64,000 nucleotides of DNA from Burkholderiaceae bacterium (GTDB lineage: Bacteria; Pseudomonadota; Gammaproteobacteria; Burkholderiales; Burkholderiaceae_C), in assembly GCA_023954095.1 (NCBI GenBank), contig JAMLIQ010000007.1, forward strand, positions 24,564-88,563, in the 5' to 3' direction. Under the pieces are notes generated by a model. The model searched no databases and was not told the origin of the DNA. It was given only the letters and a program-made list of their open reading frames with translations. The position numbers were made by a program, and so were the translations under genes. Positions 48,669-57,194 of this stretch are shown here, in pieces; within the stretch, counting starts at the first letter, position 1; every line of letters starts with the position of its first letter.

Positions 48669-51600
48669 ATGCAAGCCCCGCTCCGCACCCACCTGCTGCT
48701 GCCGCTTCTGGCACTGACGGTGCCATTGGCCGTACTGCTGGGCTATGCCACCTACCGCGATGCCACCGAGGCGCACAACCAGGCCATGAATGCGCAGCGC
48801 CCCCTGTCGGCCATCATCGCCGCCGACGTGGGGCGCAAGATCGAACATGCCCACGAGACTCTGCTGCGCATCGCGTCACGCCCCTCGATACGCAGCTTGC
48901 AGGCCTCGCAGTGCAGTGCCATCCTGGCCGAATTGCATGCGCTGACACCAGCCTTCTCCAACCTGGTCTTTACCGATCGGCAGGGACAGCCCGTCTGCGC
49001 GGCAGCACCTGTGTCCGGCAATCCGGTTCCCGATGCAGGAGATACCGGCTGGTTCCAGGCCCTGGCCGCCACGCAAAGCTTTCACATCGGCCAGCCCCAC
49101 CGCAATCCAGCGACCGGCCACTGGGTCTCGATGCTGAGCATGCCGGTCCTCGATCCGCAGGGGCAACTGGCGGGTGCGGTGCGCCTGCCCATGGAGCTGC
49201 AGGCGCTGGACCTGGGCCTGTGGGCAAAAAACCTGCCCGAAGACAGCCGCTACGGCATTTTTGACGCCCGGGGCGTGCTGCTCTGGCGCAACCAGGACCC
49301 GGAGGGTGCCATTGGCACACAGCCCGACTGGGAGATGGCCCGCCGCATCGCGGCCTCCAGGAACGGTGTTTTCGAAGGCCCGGGCCTGGAAGGCACAGTG
49401 CGCTTTTATGCCACCACGCAAATCCCCCAGACAGGCTGGGTCGCGTACTTCGGGCTGCCCAGCGCGGCCATCACGGCCCAGGTGCGCCAGCGTGCCATCA
49501 TCAGCGTGGGCGTGGGCATGCTGGCGGTGCTGGCACTGTGCCTGTTGGCGGTGGCCTTGGCGCGGCGCATCGAGCAGCCCGTGCGCGCGCTGGCCTCGGC
49601 GGCACGGGCCTTCAGCCAGGGCGACCGGCAGGCCTACGCAGAGCCCCAAGGGCCAACGGAGCTGGCCGACCTGGCCCGGGACTTCAATACCATGGTGGCC
49701 GACCGCCTGCACACCGAGACCGAGCTGCAAACCCAGCGCCAGCAGCTCCAGGCCGCCAAGGACCGGCTCGACCTGGCCATGCAGATTGCACGCATGGGCC
49801 TGTGGCACTGGGACCTGCGCACCGGCATGGTCCAGGGTGACGACACCCTCGCGCAGATTTTCGGTGATCCTTCCCCCGGCACGGGACGCGTACCCATCGA
49901 AGAATGGCGCAGCCGCACCCACCCCGAAGACCTGCTCGCCCTCGCCTCCCCCCTGACCGCCTGCCTCAAGGGCGAGACGGAGCAGTTCGAGGTGGCGCAG
50001 CGCATCCGGCACCGCGATGGGCACTGGATCTGGGGCCTGTGGCGGGGCCGCGTCACCGAGCGCGACGCCCAGGGCCGGGGCGTGGCGCTGATGGGCTCGT
50101 TCCACGACATCACGGAACGCCGCGAAGCCCATGAACGCCTGCAGTTGGCGGCCAGCGTATTCACCCATGCCCGTGAGGGCATCACCATCACCGACACACG
50201 GGGCACCATCATCGACGTGAACGACACGTTCACCCGCATCACCGGCTATTCCCGCGAAGAGGCCATTGGCAACAACCCGCGCATGCTGCAGTCGGGCCGC
50301 CAGGGGCCCGAGTTCTATGCGGCCATGTGGAAAAGTCTGACCGAGCAAGGCCACTTCACGGGCGAAGTGTGGAACCGCCGCAAGAACGGCGAGCTGTTTG
50401 CCGAAATCATCACCATCAGCGCGGTACGCAACCCGCTGGGCGCCACCACGCACTATGTGGCGCTGTTCACCGATATCACCTCCATCAAGGAAAACGAACG
50501 CAAGCTCGAACGCATCGCGCACTACGACGCCCTGACCGGCCTGCCCAACCGCGTGCTGCTGTCCGACCGTCTGCAGCAGGCCATGGCACGCTGCCAGCGC
50601 AGGAGGCATTCCCTGGCGGTGGCCTTCATCGACCTGGATGGCTTCAAGGCCGTGAACGACCTGCATGGCCATGAGCAGGGCGATGACCTTCTGGTGGCAC
50701 TGGCACAGCGCCTGCAATCGTCCCTGCGCGAGGGTGACACCCTCTCGCGCATGGGGGGCGACGAATTTGTAGCCGTGCTCTCGGACCTGGAACACCTGCA
50801 CGACTGCCACCCCGTGCTGGACCGCATGCTGCGCGCCGCAGCCGACCCGGTACGCCTGGGCGGCCGGTTGTTCCAGGTGTCCGCCAGCATTGGGGTCACG
50901 CTGTTTCCTGCCGATGGCGTGGGGCCTGACCTGCTCATCCGCCATGCCGACCAGGCCATGTACCAGGCCAAGCAGGCCGGCAAGAACCGCTACCACCTGT
51001 TCGATGTGGAGCAGGACACTGCCGCCAAGACGCAGCGCGAGGAAGTGGCACGCCTGCAGCAGGCGCTGGCTACGCAGGAGTTTGTTCTGCACTACCAGCC
51101 CAAGGTCAACATGCGCACCGGCCAGGTGATCGGCGCCGAGGCGCTGATCCGCTGGAACCACCCGCAGCGCGGCCTGCTGCCGCCAGCGGCTTTTCTGCCC
51201 ACGATGCACGACCATGCCATCCGCCTCGAAGTGGGCGACTGGGTGATTGCCACCGCCCTGCAGCAAATGGCCACGTGGAAATCCCAAGGGCTGGATTTGC
51301 CGGTGAGTGTCAACATCGACGCGCAGCACCTGCAAAAGGAAGGCTTCAGCCACCGCCTGGCCACCCTGCTGGCCGCGCAGCCCCAGGTGCCCGCCAGCCA
51401 CCTGGAGCTGGAAATCCTGGAGACCAGCGCACTGGAGGATATGGCGCAGGTCTCCTCCATCATGCGCCGCTGCCAGGCCATGGGCGTGCGCTTTGCCCTG
51501 GACGACTTCGGCACGGGCTACTCGTCACTCACCTACCTCAAGCGGCTTGGCGCCGAAGTCATCAAGATCGACCAGAGCTTTGTGCGCGACATGCAGACCG

Positions 51601-51842
51601 ACCCCGACGACCTGGCCATCGTCCAGGGTGTGATCGGCCTGGCCCGCGCCTTCCACCGCGAAGTCATTGCCGAGGGCGTGGAGACCATTGCCCATGGTTC
51701 GGCGCTGCTGCCCCTGGGATGCGAATGCGCCCAGGGGTATGGCATTGCACGCCCGATGCCTGCGAACGAACTGCCCCACTGGGTGCGCCGCTGGGCACCC
51801 GACAGCGCATGGACGTCAGCGCTCGACGCTACGGCCAGCTGA
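48669..51842 (+). CDS. Membrane GGDEF-EAL protein with Cache and PAS sensor domains
   Basis: A 1057-residue cyclic-di-GMP enzyme. An N-terminal helix (about 8-27), a periplasmic dCache-like domain (about 30-275), a second helix (about 283-305), HAMP, two PAS domains (about 370-620; the second with TRGTIIDVNDTFTRITGYSREE), GGDEF (about 625-785) and EAL (about 800-1050). Both catalytic motifs are intact: MGGDEF with an RxxD inhibitory site (REGD) five residues before it, and EALIRW, DDFGTG, IKID and EGVET for the phosphodiesterase. It could be bifunctional. ATG 48669 begins the first helix. The 3' end overlaps the convergent HAD gene by 14 bases. Confidence 0.92.
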   Translation: MQAPLRTHLLLPLLALTVPLAVLLGYATYRDATEAHNQAMNAQRPLSAIIAADVGRKIEHAHETLLRIASRPSIRSLQASQCSAILAELHALTPAFSNLVFTDRQGQPVCAAAPVSGNPVPDAGDTGWFQALAATQSFHIGQPHRNPATGHWVSMLSMPVLDPQGQLAGAVRLPMELQALDLGLWAKNLPEDSRYGIFDARGVLLWRNQDPEGAIGTQPDWEMARRIAASRNGVFEGPGLEGTVRFYATTQIPQTGWVAYFGLPSAAITAQVRQRAIISVGVGMLAVLALCLLAVALARRIEQPVRALASAARAFSQGDRQAYAEPQGPTELADLARDFNTMVADRLHTETELQTQRQQLQAAKDRLDLAMQIARMGLWHWDLRTGMVQGDDTLAQIFGDPSPGTGRVPIEEWRSRTHPEDLLALASPLTACLKGETEQFEVAQRIRHRDGHWIWGLWRGRVTERDAQGRGVALMGSFHDITERREAHERLQLAASVFTHAREGITITDTRGTIIDVNDTFTRITGYSREEAIGNNPRMLQSGRQGPEFYAAMWKSLTEQGHFTGEVWNRRKNGELFAEIITISAVRNPLGATTHYVALFTDITSIKENERKLERIAHYDALTGLPNRVLLSDRLQQAMARCQRRRHSLAVAFIDLDGFKAVNDLHGHEQGDDLLVALAQRLQSSLREGDTLSRMGGDEFVAVLSDLEHLHDCHPVLDRMLRAAADPVRLGGRLFQVSASIGVTLFPADGVGPDLLIRHADQAMYQAKQAGKNRYHLFDVEQDTAAKTQREEVARLQQALATQEFVLHYQPKVNMRTGQVIGAEALIRWNHPQRGLLPPAAFLPTMHDHAIRLEVGDWVIATALQQMATWKSQGLDLPVSVNIDAQHLQKEGFSHRLATLLAAQPQVPASHLELEILETSALEDMAQVSSIMRRCQAMGVRFALDDFGTGYSSLTYLKRLGAEVIKIDQSFVRDMQTDPDDLAIVQGVIGLARAFHREVIAEGVETIAHGSALLPLGCECAQGYGIARPMPANELPHWVRRWAPDSAWTSALDATAS

Positions 51843-52500
51843 CCAGCAGCCTGGGCAGTTCGTCCATATGCGCCATCACCCGCACCGCCCCGGCCGCGCG
51901 CAGGGCCTCGGGCGTGCCATGCCCCACGGGCGACGGGCTGTAGCCCACCACGGTGGCGCCCGCAGCCGCCCCGGCGGTCACGCCGGTCACCGTGTCTTCC
52001 ACCACCAGGCAGCGTGCCGGTGGCACGCCCAGGGCGGCGGCAGCCGCCAGGTACACGTCGGGTGCGGGCTTGGTCGCAGGCATCTCGTGGCCGCTGAAAA
52101 TGCGCCCGGCAAAATACGGCGCCAGGCCCACCCTCTGCAGCTGCATTTCCACCTTGAACCGGTCAGCCCCCGAGGCACAGGCAATGCGTCCACCCAGTGC
52201 GGCGTGCACCGCCTGCACGGCGGCCACGGCGCCATCGATGGCCAGCAGTTCGGCATCGAGCCGTGCATTGCGGCGCGCATAGAACTCGGCCATCCAGGCA
52301 TCGGTGAGCGGCTGGCCGGTGTGGGCCTCGATGCGGGCCGCCTCGCTGCGCACGGTTTTGCCTATAAAGAGGCGCATGCACTCTTCACTGGAGAGCGCCC
52401 AGCCTGCCTCGTTGAGCATGGCGCAAAGCACGCCGTTGGTGATGGGTTCGCTGTCGACCAGAACGCCATCGCAGTCGAACAGGATTGCTTCAAATTTCAT
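51829..52500 (-). CDS. HAD-superfamily phosphatase (phosphoglycolate-phosphatase-like)
   Basis: A 223-residue hydrolase of HAD subfamily IA. Motif I is LFDCDGVLVDSEP (nucleophile Asp9, acid Asp11), the cap follows, then KPAPDVYLAAAAALG and motif IV VVEDTVTG. It probably dephosphorylates a small sugar phosphate or phosphoglycolate-like compound. The start codon abuts a palindromic repeat, with no ribosome-binding site visible; the frame is also open upstream through the repeat, so expression may rely on an upstream gene. Its end overlaps the convergent GGDEF-EAL gene by 14 bases. Confidence 0.88.
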   Translation of the reverse strand: MKFEAILFDCDGVLVDSEPITNGVLCAMLNEAGWALSSEECMRLFIGKTVRSEAARIEAHTGQPLTDAWMAEFYARRNARLDAELLAIDGAVAAVQAVHAALGGRIACASGADRFKVEMQLQRVGLAPYFAGRIFSGHEMPATKPAPDVYLAAAAALGVPPARCLVVEDTVTGVTAGAAAGATVVGYSPSPVGHGTPEALRAAGAVRVMAHMDELPRLLVSWP

Positions 52501-52550
52501 AGCTATTAGCGCTTGTCCAACAAGCGCCGAAAGGTGTTTTTCTTCAAAAT
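52499..52550 (+). repeat. Palindromic repeat family copy between ychJ and the HAD gene
   Basis: ATAGCTATTAGCGCTTGTCC, AACAAGCGCC, GAAAGGTGTTTTTCTTC. It fills the whole gap: its left edge touches the HAD start codon and its right edge reaches the ychJ stop at 52544. Confidence 0.85.
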
Positions 52551-52963
52551 TGATCGCCCTCCAGGTAATACCAGCGACCATCCTCACGCACAAAACGGCT
52601 GCGCTCGTGCAGGCGCACAGCGCGGCCCGCGACGCGGTAGCGGGCCACAAACTCGACCTCGGCATGCACGGCATCGAGCGCACGGTGGCTGCGCACCTCC
52701 AGCCCCAGCCAGCGTGCATCCGGCTCGAGATCCAGCGTGGCCGGGCGTGTGCTGGCATGCCAGGTGGCCTGCAGGTAATTGCGACGCTGCAGCACAAAGG
52801 CGCTGTAACGCGAGCGCATCAGGTGCTCGGCATCAGGCGCAGCAGCGGTGTCGAAGTGGTCGATGTAGCGCCCGCAGCAGTCGCCAAAGGCTTGTGGCAC
52901 GCGCCGGGCCGAAAGACGGCCACAGGGGCAGGCGGCAGAGGGGTCGGGCGGGGCGGACGGCAT
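52544..52963 (-). CDS. ychJ: YchJ-family protein (UPF0225)
   Basis: A 139-residue protein with an N-terminal Cys-rich segment (CPCGRL, then FGDCCGRYID, SEC-C-like) and a YchJ NTF2-like domain with the marks AEHLMRSRYSAFVLQRRNYL, TWHASTRP and ERSRFVREDGRWYYLEG. The function in the family is unknown. It lies seven bases after the DUF4197 gene and is followed by a palindromic repeat that meets its stop codon. Confidence 0.88.
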   Translation of the reverse strand: MPSAPPDPSAACPCGRLSARRVPQAFGDCCGRYIDHFDTAAAPDAEHLMRSRYSAFVLQRRNYLQATWHASTRPATLDLEPDARWLGLEVRSHRALDAVHAEVEFVARYRVAGRAVRLHERSRFVREDGRWYYLEGDQF

Positions 52964-52969
52964 CAGGGA

Positions 52970-53665
52970 TCAGCGCAACGCGCCAAACACTTTCTGGACG
53001 ATGGCACTGCTGCTGCCCAGGGGGTTCTGGCGAATCTTCTTTTCTTCCTCGCCAATCATCAGGTACAGGCCGTCGAGCGTCTTGCCCGTGACGTACTGGG
53101 ACAGGTTGGCGTCTTCCTTGCCGATCAGGCCGAAGTTGGCGGCCTTGCTGGCGACCGCGTTGTACTTCTGGGCCAGGCCCACCTGCTCGGTGGCCTGCGT
53201 GACCACGGGCAGAAAGCGCTCGCCCAGCGGCAGGCGGGTTTTCTCGGCAAAAAACTGGGTGACCGAGGTGTCCCCGCCGGTGAGGATTTTGCGGGCATCG
53301 GTCACCGTCATGGCCTGCACCGCACCCACCAGCAAATCCTTGCCCAGGGGCACGGCCGCCTCGGCAGCGCGGTTGATGGTGGTGACCAGTTCGTCGATGC
53401 GCTTGCCCTGGCCGAATTTGCGCAGCAGCCGGGCCGCGTCTTCCAGGGTGCCGGGCAGCGCAATGCGCACCTGGGGGTTGCCCAGAAAGCCGTCGGTGCG
53501 CCCCAGCAGGGCCACGGCGGCCTGGGCGCCCTGGCCCAGCGCGGCCTTGAGCCCGCTGCTGGCGTCGGCATTGGAGAGGTCGCCCAGCGACAGGGCGTGC
53601 GCCTGGCGCAGGGCGGCCAGGCACAGGATACCGACGGTGGCCTGGTGGAACGTACGGCGCAACAT
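52970..53665 (-). CDS. DUF4197 exported protein
   Basis: A 231-residue periplasmic protein. The signal peptide (about 1-24, ending AHA-L) is followed by LSLGDLSNADASSGLKAALGQGA, an all-helical body with LVGAVQAMTVTDARKILTGGDTSVTQFF, and the C-terminal YVTGKTLDGLYLMIGEEEKKIRQNP, all typical of DUF4197. The family has no known function. It starts 122 bases from the divergent YetF-like gene. Confidence 0.88.
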   Translation of the reverse strand: MLRRTFHQATVGILCLAALRQAHALSLGDLSNADASSGLKAALGQGAQAAVALLGRTDGFLGNPQVRIALPGTLEDAARLLRKFGQGKRIDELVTTINRAAEAAVPLGKDLLVGAVQAMTVTDARKILTGGDTSVTQFFAEKTRLPLGERFLPVVTQATEQVGLAQKYNAVASKAANFGLIGKEDANLSQYVTGKTLDGLYLMIGEEEKKIRQNPLGSSSAIVQKVFGALR

Positions 53666-53787
53666 GGGGAAATTCCTTTCGGTGAGTGCCCCAGGGTGGG
53701 GCCTGTCCGATTCTTGCAGATGTTGCCTGCAAACCTGCCTGCGCTCTTAGACTCCCCCTGCGGCACCGGTCCGCGAGGAGATGCTTC

Positions 53788-54276
53788 ATGTGGAATCTGA
53801 GCGTGCCGTGGTGGGAGTTCGTGCTGCGCGGCGTGGTGGTATACCTGTTTCTGCTGGTGTTCCTGCGCCTGACGGGCAAGCGGCAGACGGGGCAGTACGC
53901 ACCGTTTGATCTGGTGCTGCTGCTGATTTTGTCGAACGCCGTGCAGAACTCGATGAATGCGGGCGACAACTCGCTGGTTGGCGGGCTGATTTCGGCCAGC
54001 ACGCTGCTGCTGTGCCATGTGGCGCTGGCGCGGCTGACCTACCGCTTTCGCCGCCTCGAGCGTCTGATTGACGGCCATGCCCGCGTGCTGGTGCAGGACG
54101 GCAAGGTGGACGAGGCGCTGATGGAGCGCGAACGCATTTCCCCCAGCGACCTGGCCGCGGCCCTGCGTGCCGGGGGATGCCTGCACGCACACGAGGTGCA
54201 GCGTGCCACCATCGAAGTCAATGGGCAGATCACCGTGGTGCTGCGCCCGCGCCAGCGCCCGCTCGACGAGATTTGA
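53788..54276 (+). CDS. DUF421 (YetF-like) membrane protein
   Basis: A 162-residue inner-membrane protein with three helices at about 7-30, 38-55 and 60-80, and a soluble C-terminal YetF-type domain (GHARVLVQDGKVDEALMERERIS, then DLAAALRAGGCLHAHEV). The family motif RLTGKRQTGQYAPFDLVLLLILSNAVQNSM is complete. GAGGAG seven bases before ATG 53788 supports the start. Function unknown; related Bacillus proteins are linked to the cell envelope or sporulation. Confidence 0.9.
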   Translation: MWNLSVPWWEFVLRGVVVYLFLLVFLRLTGKRQTGQYAPFDLVLLLILSNAVQNSMNAGDNSLVGGLISASTLLLCHVALARLTYRFRRLERLIDGHARVLVQDGKVDEALMERERISPSDLAAALRAGGCLHAHEVQRATIEVNGQITVVLRPRQRPLDEI

Positions 54277-54293
54277 GGGCCGCGCAGCCCCCT

Positions 54294-55082
54294 TCAAAGA
54301 CCCTGCAGAAAATCCACCAGGGCCGCATTGACCGGCCCGGGGTGCGTGAGATTGCTGGCATGCCCGCCGCCGGGCACCACCACCATGCGTGCATCGGGCA
54401 GAGCATCAGCCATGGCCTGCGCGCGCTGCAGGTCGATGGCATGGTCGAGCGCGCCATGCACCACCAGCGCGGGCACCCGGATGGTGCCAAGCCGCTCGCT
54501 GATGTCATCGCGGCTGCCCAGGGTAGTGAAGCACTGCAACAGGTTGGGCACAGTCACCTGCTTCCACTTGGCTTGCCACAGCGGCGCGTCGGCCCAGCCG
54601 TCGCCCAGGATGGTGTGCGCCACCACCGCCGCGATGTCGTCCGACAGCCCGCCCTCCAGCCAGGCCTTGACCAGCGCCTCGTGACCGACCATTTTCTGCG
54701 GGTCTTCCTGCAGGGCCTGCGTGTCGATCAGCACCAGCGCACGCACCACTGCGGGGTGCGTGAGCGCGCAGCGCAGCGACAGATAGCCCCCCTGCGACAT
54801 GCCTGCCAACACGGCCTGCTGCACGCCCAGGTGCGCCAGCAGCGCGGCCAGGTCGTCGGCTGAATCGTAGTAGGTGAAGGGGCCGCAGCGCGCTGGATCG
54901 GCCGTCTGGCCATGGCCACGCTCGTCCCAGGTGATGCAGCGCCACTGGCCGCGCAGGGCCTGCACCTGCGGCGCGAACATGCTGCTGTCCATGAGCAAGC
55001 CGTGCGAGAAAACGATGGCCGGGCCGTCTCCGCCCGTATCTTCGTAATACAACTTCTGGCCATTGACGTGCGCGAAAGGCAT
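54294..55082 (-). CDS. Alpha/beta-hydrolase
   Basis: A 262-residue hydrolase. It has the oxyanion HG of IVFSHGLLMDSSMF, nucleophile elbow GMSQGG with Ser96, an acid in HGALDHAIDL and catalytic His in VVPGGGHASNL. It resembles 3-oxoadipate enol-lactonase-like esterases, but the exact substrate is not evident. GGAG seven bases before ATG 55082 fixes the start. A palindromic repeat and about 200 bases separate it from the acyl-CoA dehydrogenase gene upstream, so it may have its own promoter. Confidence 0.88.
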   Translation of the reverse strand: MPFAHVNGQKLYYEDTGGDGPAIVFSHGLLMDSSMFAPQVQALRGQWRCITWDERGHGQTADPARCGPFTYYDSADDLAALLAHLGVQQAVLAGMSQGGYLSLRCALTHPAVVRALVLIDTQALQEDPQKMVGHEALVKAWLEGGLSDDIAAVVAHTILGDGWADAPLWQAKWKQVTVPNLLQCFTTLGSRDDISERLGTIRVPALVVHGALDHAIDLQRAQAMADALPDARMVVVPGGGHASNLTHPGPVNAALVDFLQGL

Positions 55083-55216
55083 GCGGTGCTCCTGTACAGC
55101 GATAGACAAGCGCCGATCGTAAGAACACCCCGCCCCCGCGCGCAACGGGCGCGACCCGCACAAGGCACCCGGTAGAGTCGCCTGGGCGTCAGGTCGCCTC
55201 ACAGAATATCGGAAGA

Positions 55217-55280
55217 ATTCAGGTGTTTTTGGCCTCCAGCGCTTATGCAACAAGCGCAATATGCTATAAATAAAGGAGCA
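55217..55280 (-). repeat. Palindromic repeat family, intergenic copy
   Basis: Plus-strand reading: AGGTGTTTTTGGCCTCCAGC, GCTTATGCAACAAGCGC, AATATGCTATAAAT. It matches the family in the minus orientation and lies just past the acyl-CoA dehydrogenase stop. 55083-55216 holds nothing else clear. Confidence 0.85.
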
Positions 55281-55284
55281 ATTT

Positions 55285-56415
55285 TCAAGCCAGCGCCCGC
55301 TGGATGATGATCTTCTGCACGTCGCTCGTGCCCTCGTAGATCTGGCACACGCGCACATCGCGGTAGATGCGCTCGACCGGGAAGTCATTCACCACGCCGT
55401 AGCCGCCCAGCGTCTGGATGGCGGCGCTGCACACGCGCTCGGCCATTTCGCTGGCGAACAGCTTGGCCATGGCGGCTTCCTTCAGGCAGGGGCGCCCCGC
55501 GTCGCGCAGCGCAGCCGCATGCCAGATGAGCTGGCGTGCGGCTTCGATCTGCGTGGCGCAGTCGGCCAGCCGGAAACCCACGGCCTGGTGGTTGAAGATG
55601 GCGGTGCCGAAGCTCTCGCGTTCCTTGGAATACTGCAGTGCCGCCTCGAACGCGCTGCGCGCCATGCCCACGCTTTGTGCGGCAATGCCGATGCGCCCGC
55701 CTTCGAGCGCGCCCAGGGCAATCTTGTAGCCCTCGCCCTCGGCGCCAATGAGGTTTTCCGCCGGGATGCGGCAGTTGTCGAAGTTGATCTGCGCCGTGTC
55801 GCTGCTGTGCTGGCCCAGCTTGTCTTCCAATCGTGCAACCACGTAACCCGGGTTGCTGGTGGGCACCAGGAAGGCGCTCATGCCCTTTTTGCCGGCGCCC
55901 TTGTCGGTGACGGCGATGACGATGGCGACATGGCCATTCTTTCCGCTGGTGATGAACTGCTTGACGCCGTTGATGACGTATTCGTCGCCGTCCTTCACCG
56001 CCGTGGTGCGCAGCGCCGAGGCGTCGGAGCCGACATGGGGCTCGGTCAGGCAGAACGCGCCCAGCATCTGACCCTGCGCCAGCGGTGTGAGCCAGTCGCG
56101 CTTTTGCTGGGCGTTGCCATAGCGCATGAGGATGGCGTTGACGGGACAGTTGGTCACCGAGATGGCGGTGCTGGTACCGCCGTCGCCAGCCGCGATTTCT
56201 TCGAGTACCAGTGCCAGGGTGAGGTAGTCAAGCTGGGCGCCGCCAAATTCCTCGGGCACGCAGATACCGTAGGCACCCAGCGCCGCCAATCCCTGGTGCA
56301 CGTCCTTGGGAAAGTGGTGTTCCTTGTCCCAACGCGCGGCGTGGGGCGCAATCTGCTCTTGCGCAAAGTCGCGCACCGCGTCGCGGATCATTTCCTGGTC
56401 TTGGGTCAACAGCAT
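55285..56415 (-). CDS. Acyl-CoA dehydrogenase (short/branched-chain type)
   Basis: A 376-residue FAD enzyme oxidising an acyl-CoA to the 2,3-enoyl-CoA. It has LTEPHVGSDASALRTTAVKDGDEY (FAD/substrate loop), TSGKNGHVAIVIAVT, FGTAIFNHQAVGFRLAD and the catalytic Glu in QIYEGTSDVQ near residue 362, the position used by short- and medium-chain dehydrogenases rather than by isovaleryl-CoA dehydrogenase. ATG 56415 begins the family N-terminus; the frame opens 20 codons earlier. It lies 34 bases after the SDR gene. Butyryl- or 2-methylbutyryl-CoA are plausible substrates. Confidence 0.9.
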   Translation of the reverse strand: MLLTQDQEMIRDAVRDFAQEQIAPHAARWDKEHHFPKDVHQGLAALGAYGICVPEEFGGAQLDYLTLALVLEEIAAGDGGTSTAISVTNCPVNAILMRYGNAQQKRDWLTPLAQGQMLGAFCLTEPHVGSDASALRTTAVKDGDEYVINGVKQFITSGKNGHVAIVIAVTDKGAGKKGMSAFLVPTSNPGYVVARLEDKLGQHSSDTAQINFDNCRIPAENLIGAEGEGYKIALGALEGGRIGIAAQSVGMARSAFEAALQYSKERESFGTAIFNHQAVGFRLADCATQIEAARQLIWHAAALRDAGRPCLKEAAMAKLFASEMAERVCSAAIQTLGGYGVVNDFPVERIYRDVRVCQIYEGTSDVQKIIIQRALA

Positions 56416-56449
56416 GGGCTTGTCTCGGTATTGTAAAAGTAAGTGCGTA

Positions 56450-57118
56450 CTACCAGTGCGCGGCGCGGCGGCCATCGTGGTGCAGCAAACGGCCCTTGTC
56501 GGCCGCGGTCACGCCGGCCAGCGTCTGGCGCATGCCCTGCACGCTGGCCTGCACGGTCAGGGCGGCCTGCGGCCCCCCCATGTCGGTCTGCACCCAGCCG
56601 GGGTCGATGGTGAGCAGCGTGGCGCCGGGATAGTCGTGCTGTGCGGCGGCCACGGCCATGTTGAGCGCGGCCTTGCTGGTGCGGTAAAGCCATGAGCTGC
56701 TCTCGCCCACACTGCCGATCTGCGACATGGACGAGGACAGGAAGGCAAACACGCCGCCCGCGGCCTCGACCAGCGGCGCCACCTGCGGGATGGCCTGCAT
56801 GGCACCGAGCACATTGGTGTGCATGACGGCATCAAAATCCGGCTGCGTGGGCGGCGTGCGGGCGCCAGGGCGGCGGATCACACCGGCCACATAGAACGCC
56901 AGGTCAATCTTCTCGCCGTCAAGCTGCCAGGCCAGGCCGCTGACGCTGGCCGGACTGGCAACATCCAGCGTCAACGCCTCGGCGCCCAGCGCCTGCACGC
57001 GCGCACGCCCGGCATCGTCGCGCACGGTGGCGATCACGCGGCAGCCATCGGCGGCGTACTGGCGTACCAGTTCAAGACCGATGCCCCGTGATGCCCCCAG
57101 GACCAGAACGGTTGTCAT
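56450..57118 (-). CDS. Short-chain dehydrogenase/reductase
   Basis: A 222-residue NAD(P) oxidoreductase. Cofactor motif LGASRGIGLELVRQY, core FYVAGV in place of the usual NNAG, and the catalytic pair YRTSKAAL (Tyr and Lys) with Ser in FLSSSMSQIGSV are visible. It could reduce a 3-oxo or hydroxyacyl group, but its substrate is not clear. ATG 57118 follows an A-run at the edge of a palindromic repeat with no ribosome-binding site. It is between the thiolase and acyl-CoA dehydrogenase genes. Confidence 0.88.
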   Translation of the reverse strand: MTTVLVLGASRGIGLELVRQYAADGCRVIATVRDDAGRARVQALGAEALTLDVASPASVSGLAWQLDGEKIDLAFYVAGVIRRPGARTPPTQPDFDAVMHTNVLGAMQAIPQVAPLVEAAGGVFAFLSSSMSQIGSVGESSSWLYRTSKAALNMAVAAAQHDYPGATLLTIDPGWVQTDMGGPQAALTVQASVQGMRQTLAGVTAADKGRLLHHDGRRAAHW

Positions 57119-57178
57119 TTTTTTAAATGTTTTTGGCCTCTGGCGCTTGTCCAGCAAGCGCCATTAGCTATCAATTTG
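57112..57178 (-). repeat. Palindromic repeat family copy between thiolase and SDR genes
   Basis: Plus-strand reading: AAATGTTTTTGGCCTCTGGC, GCTTGTCCAGCAAGCGCC, ATTAGCTATCAA. It fills the gap between the thiolase stop and the SDR start, whose ATG touches its T-rich edge. Confidence 0.85.
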
Positions 57179-57194
57179 ATTGCACTGGGCCGAC

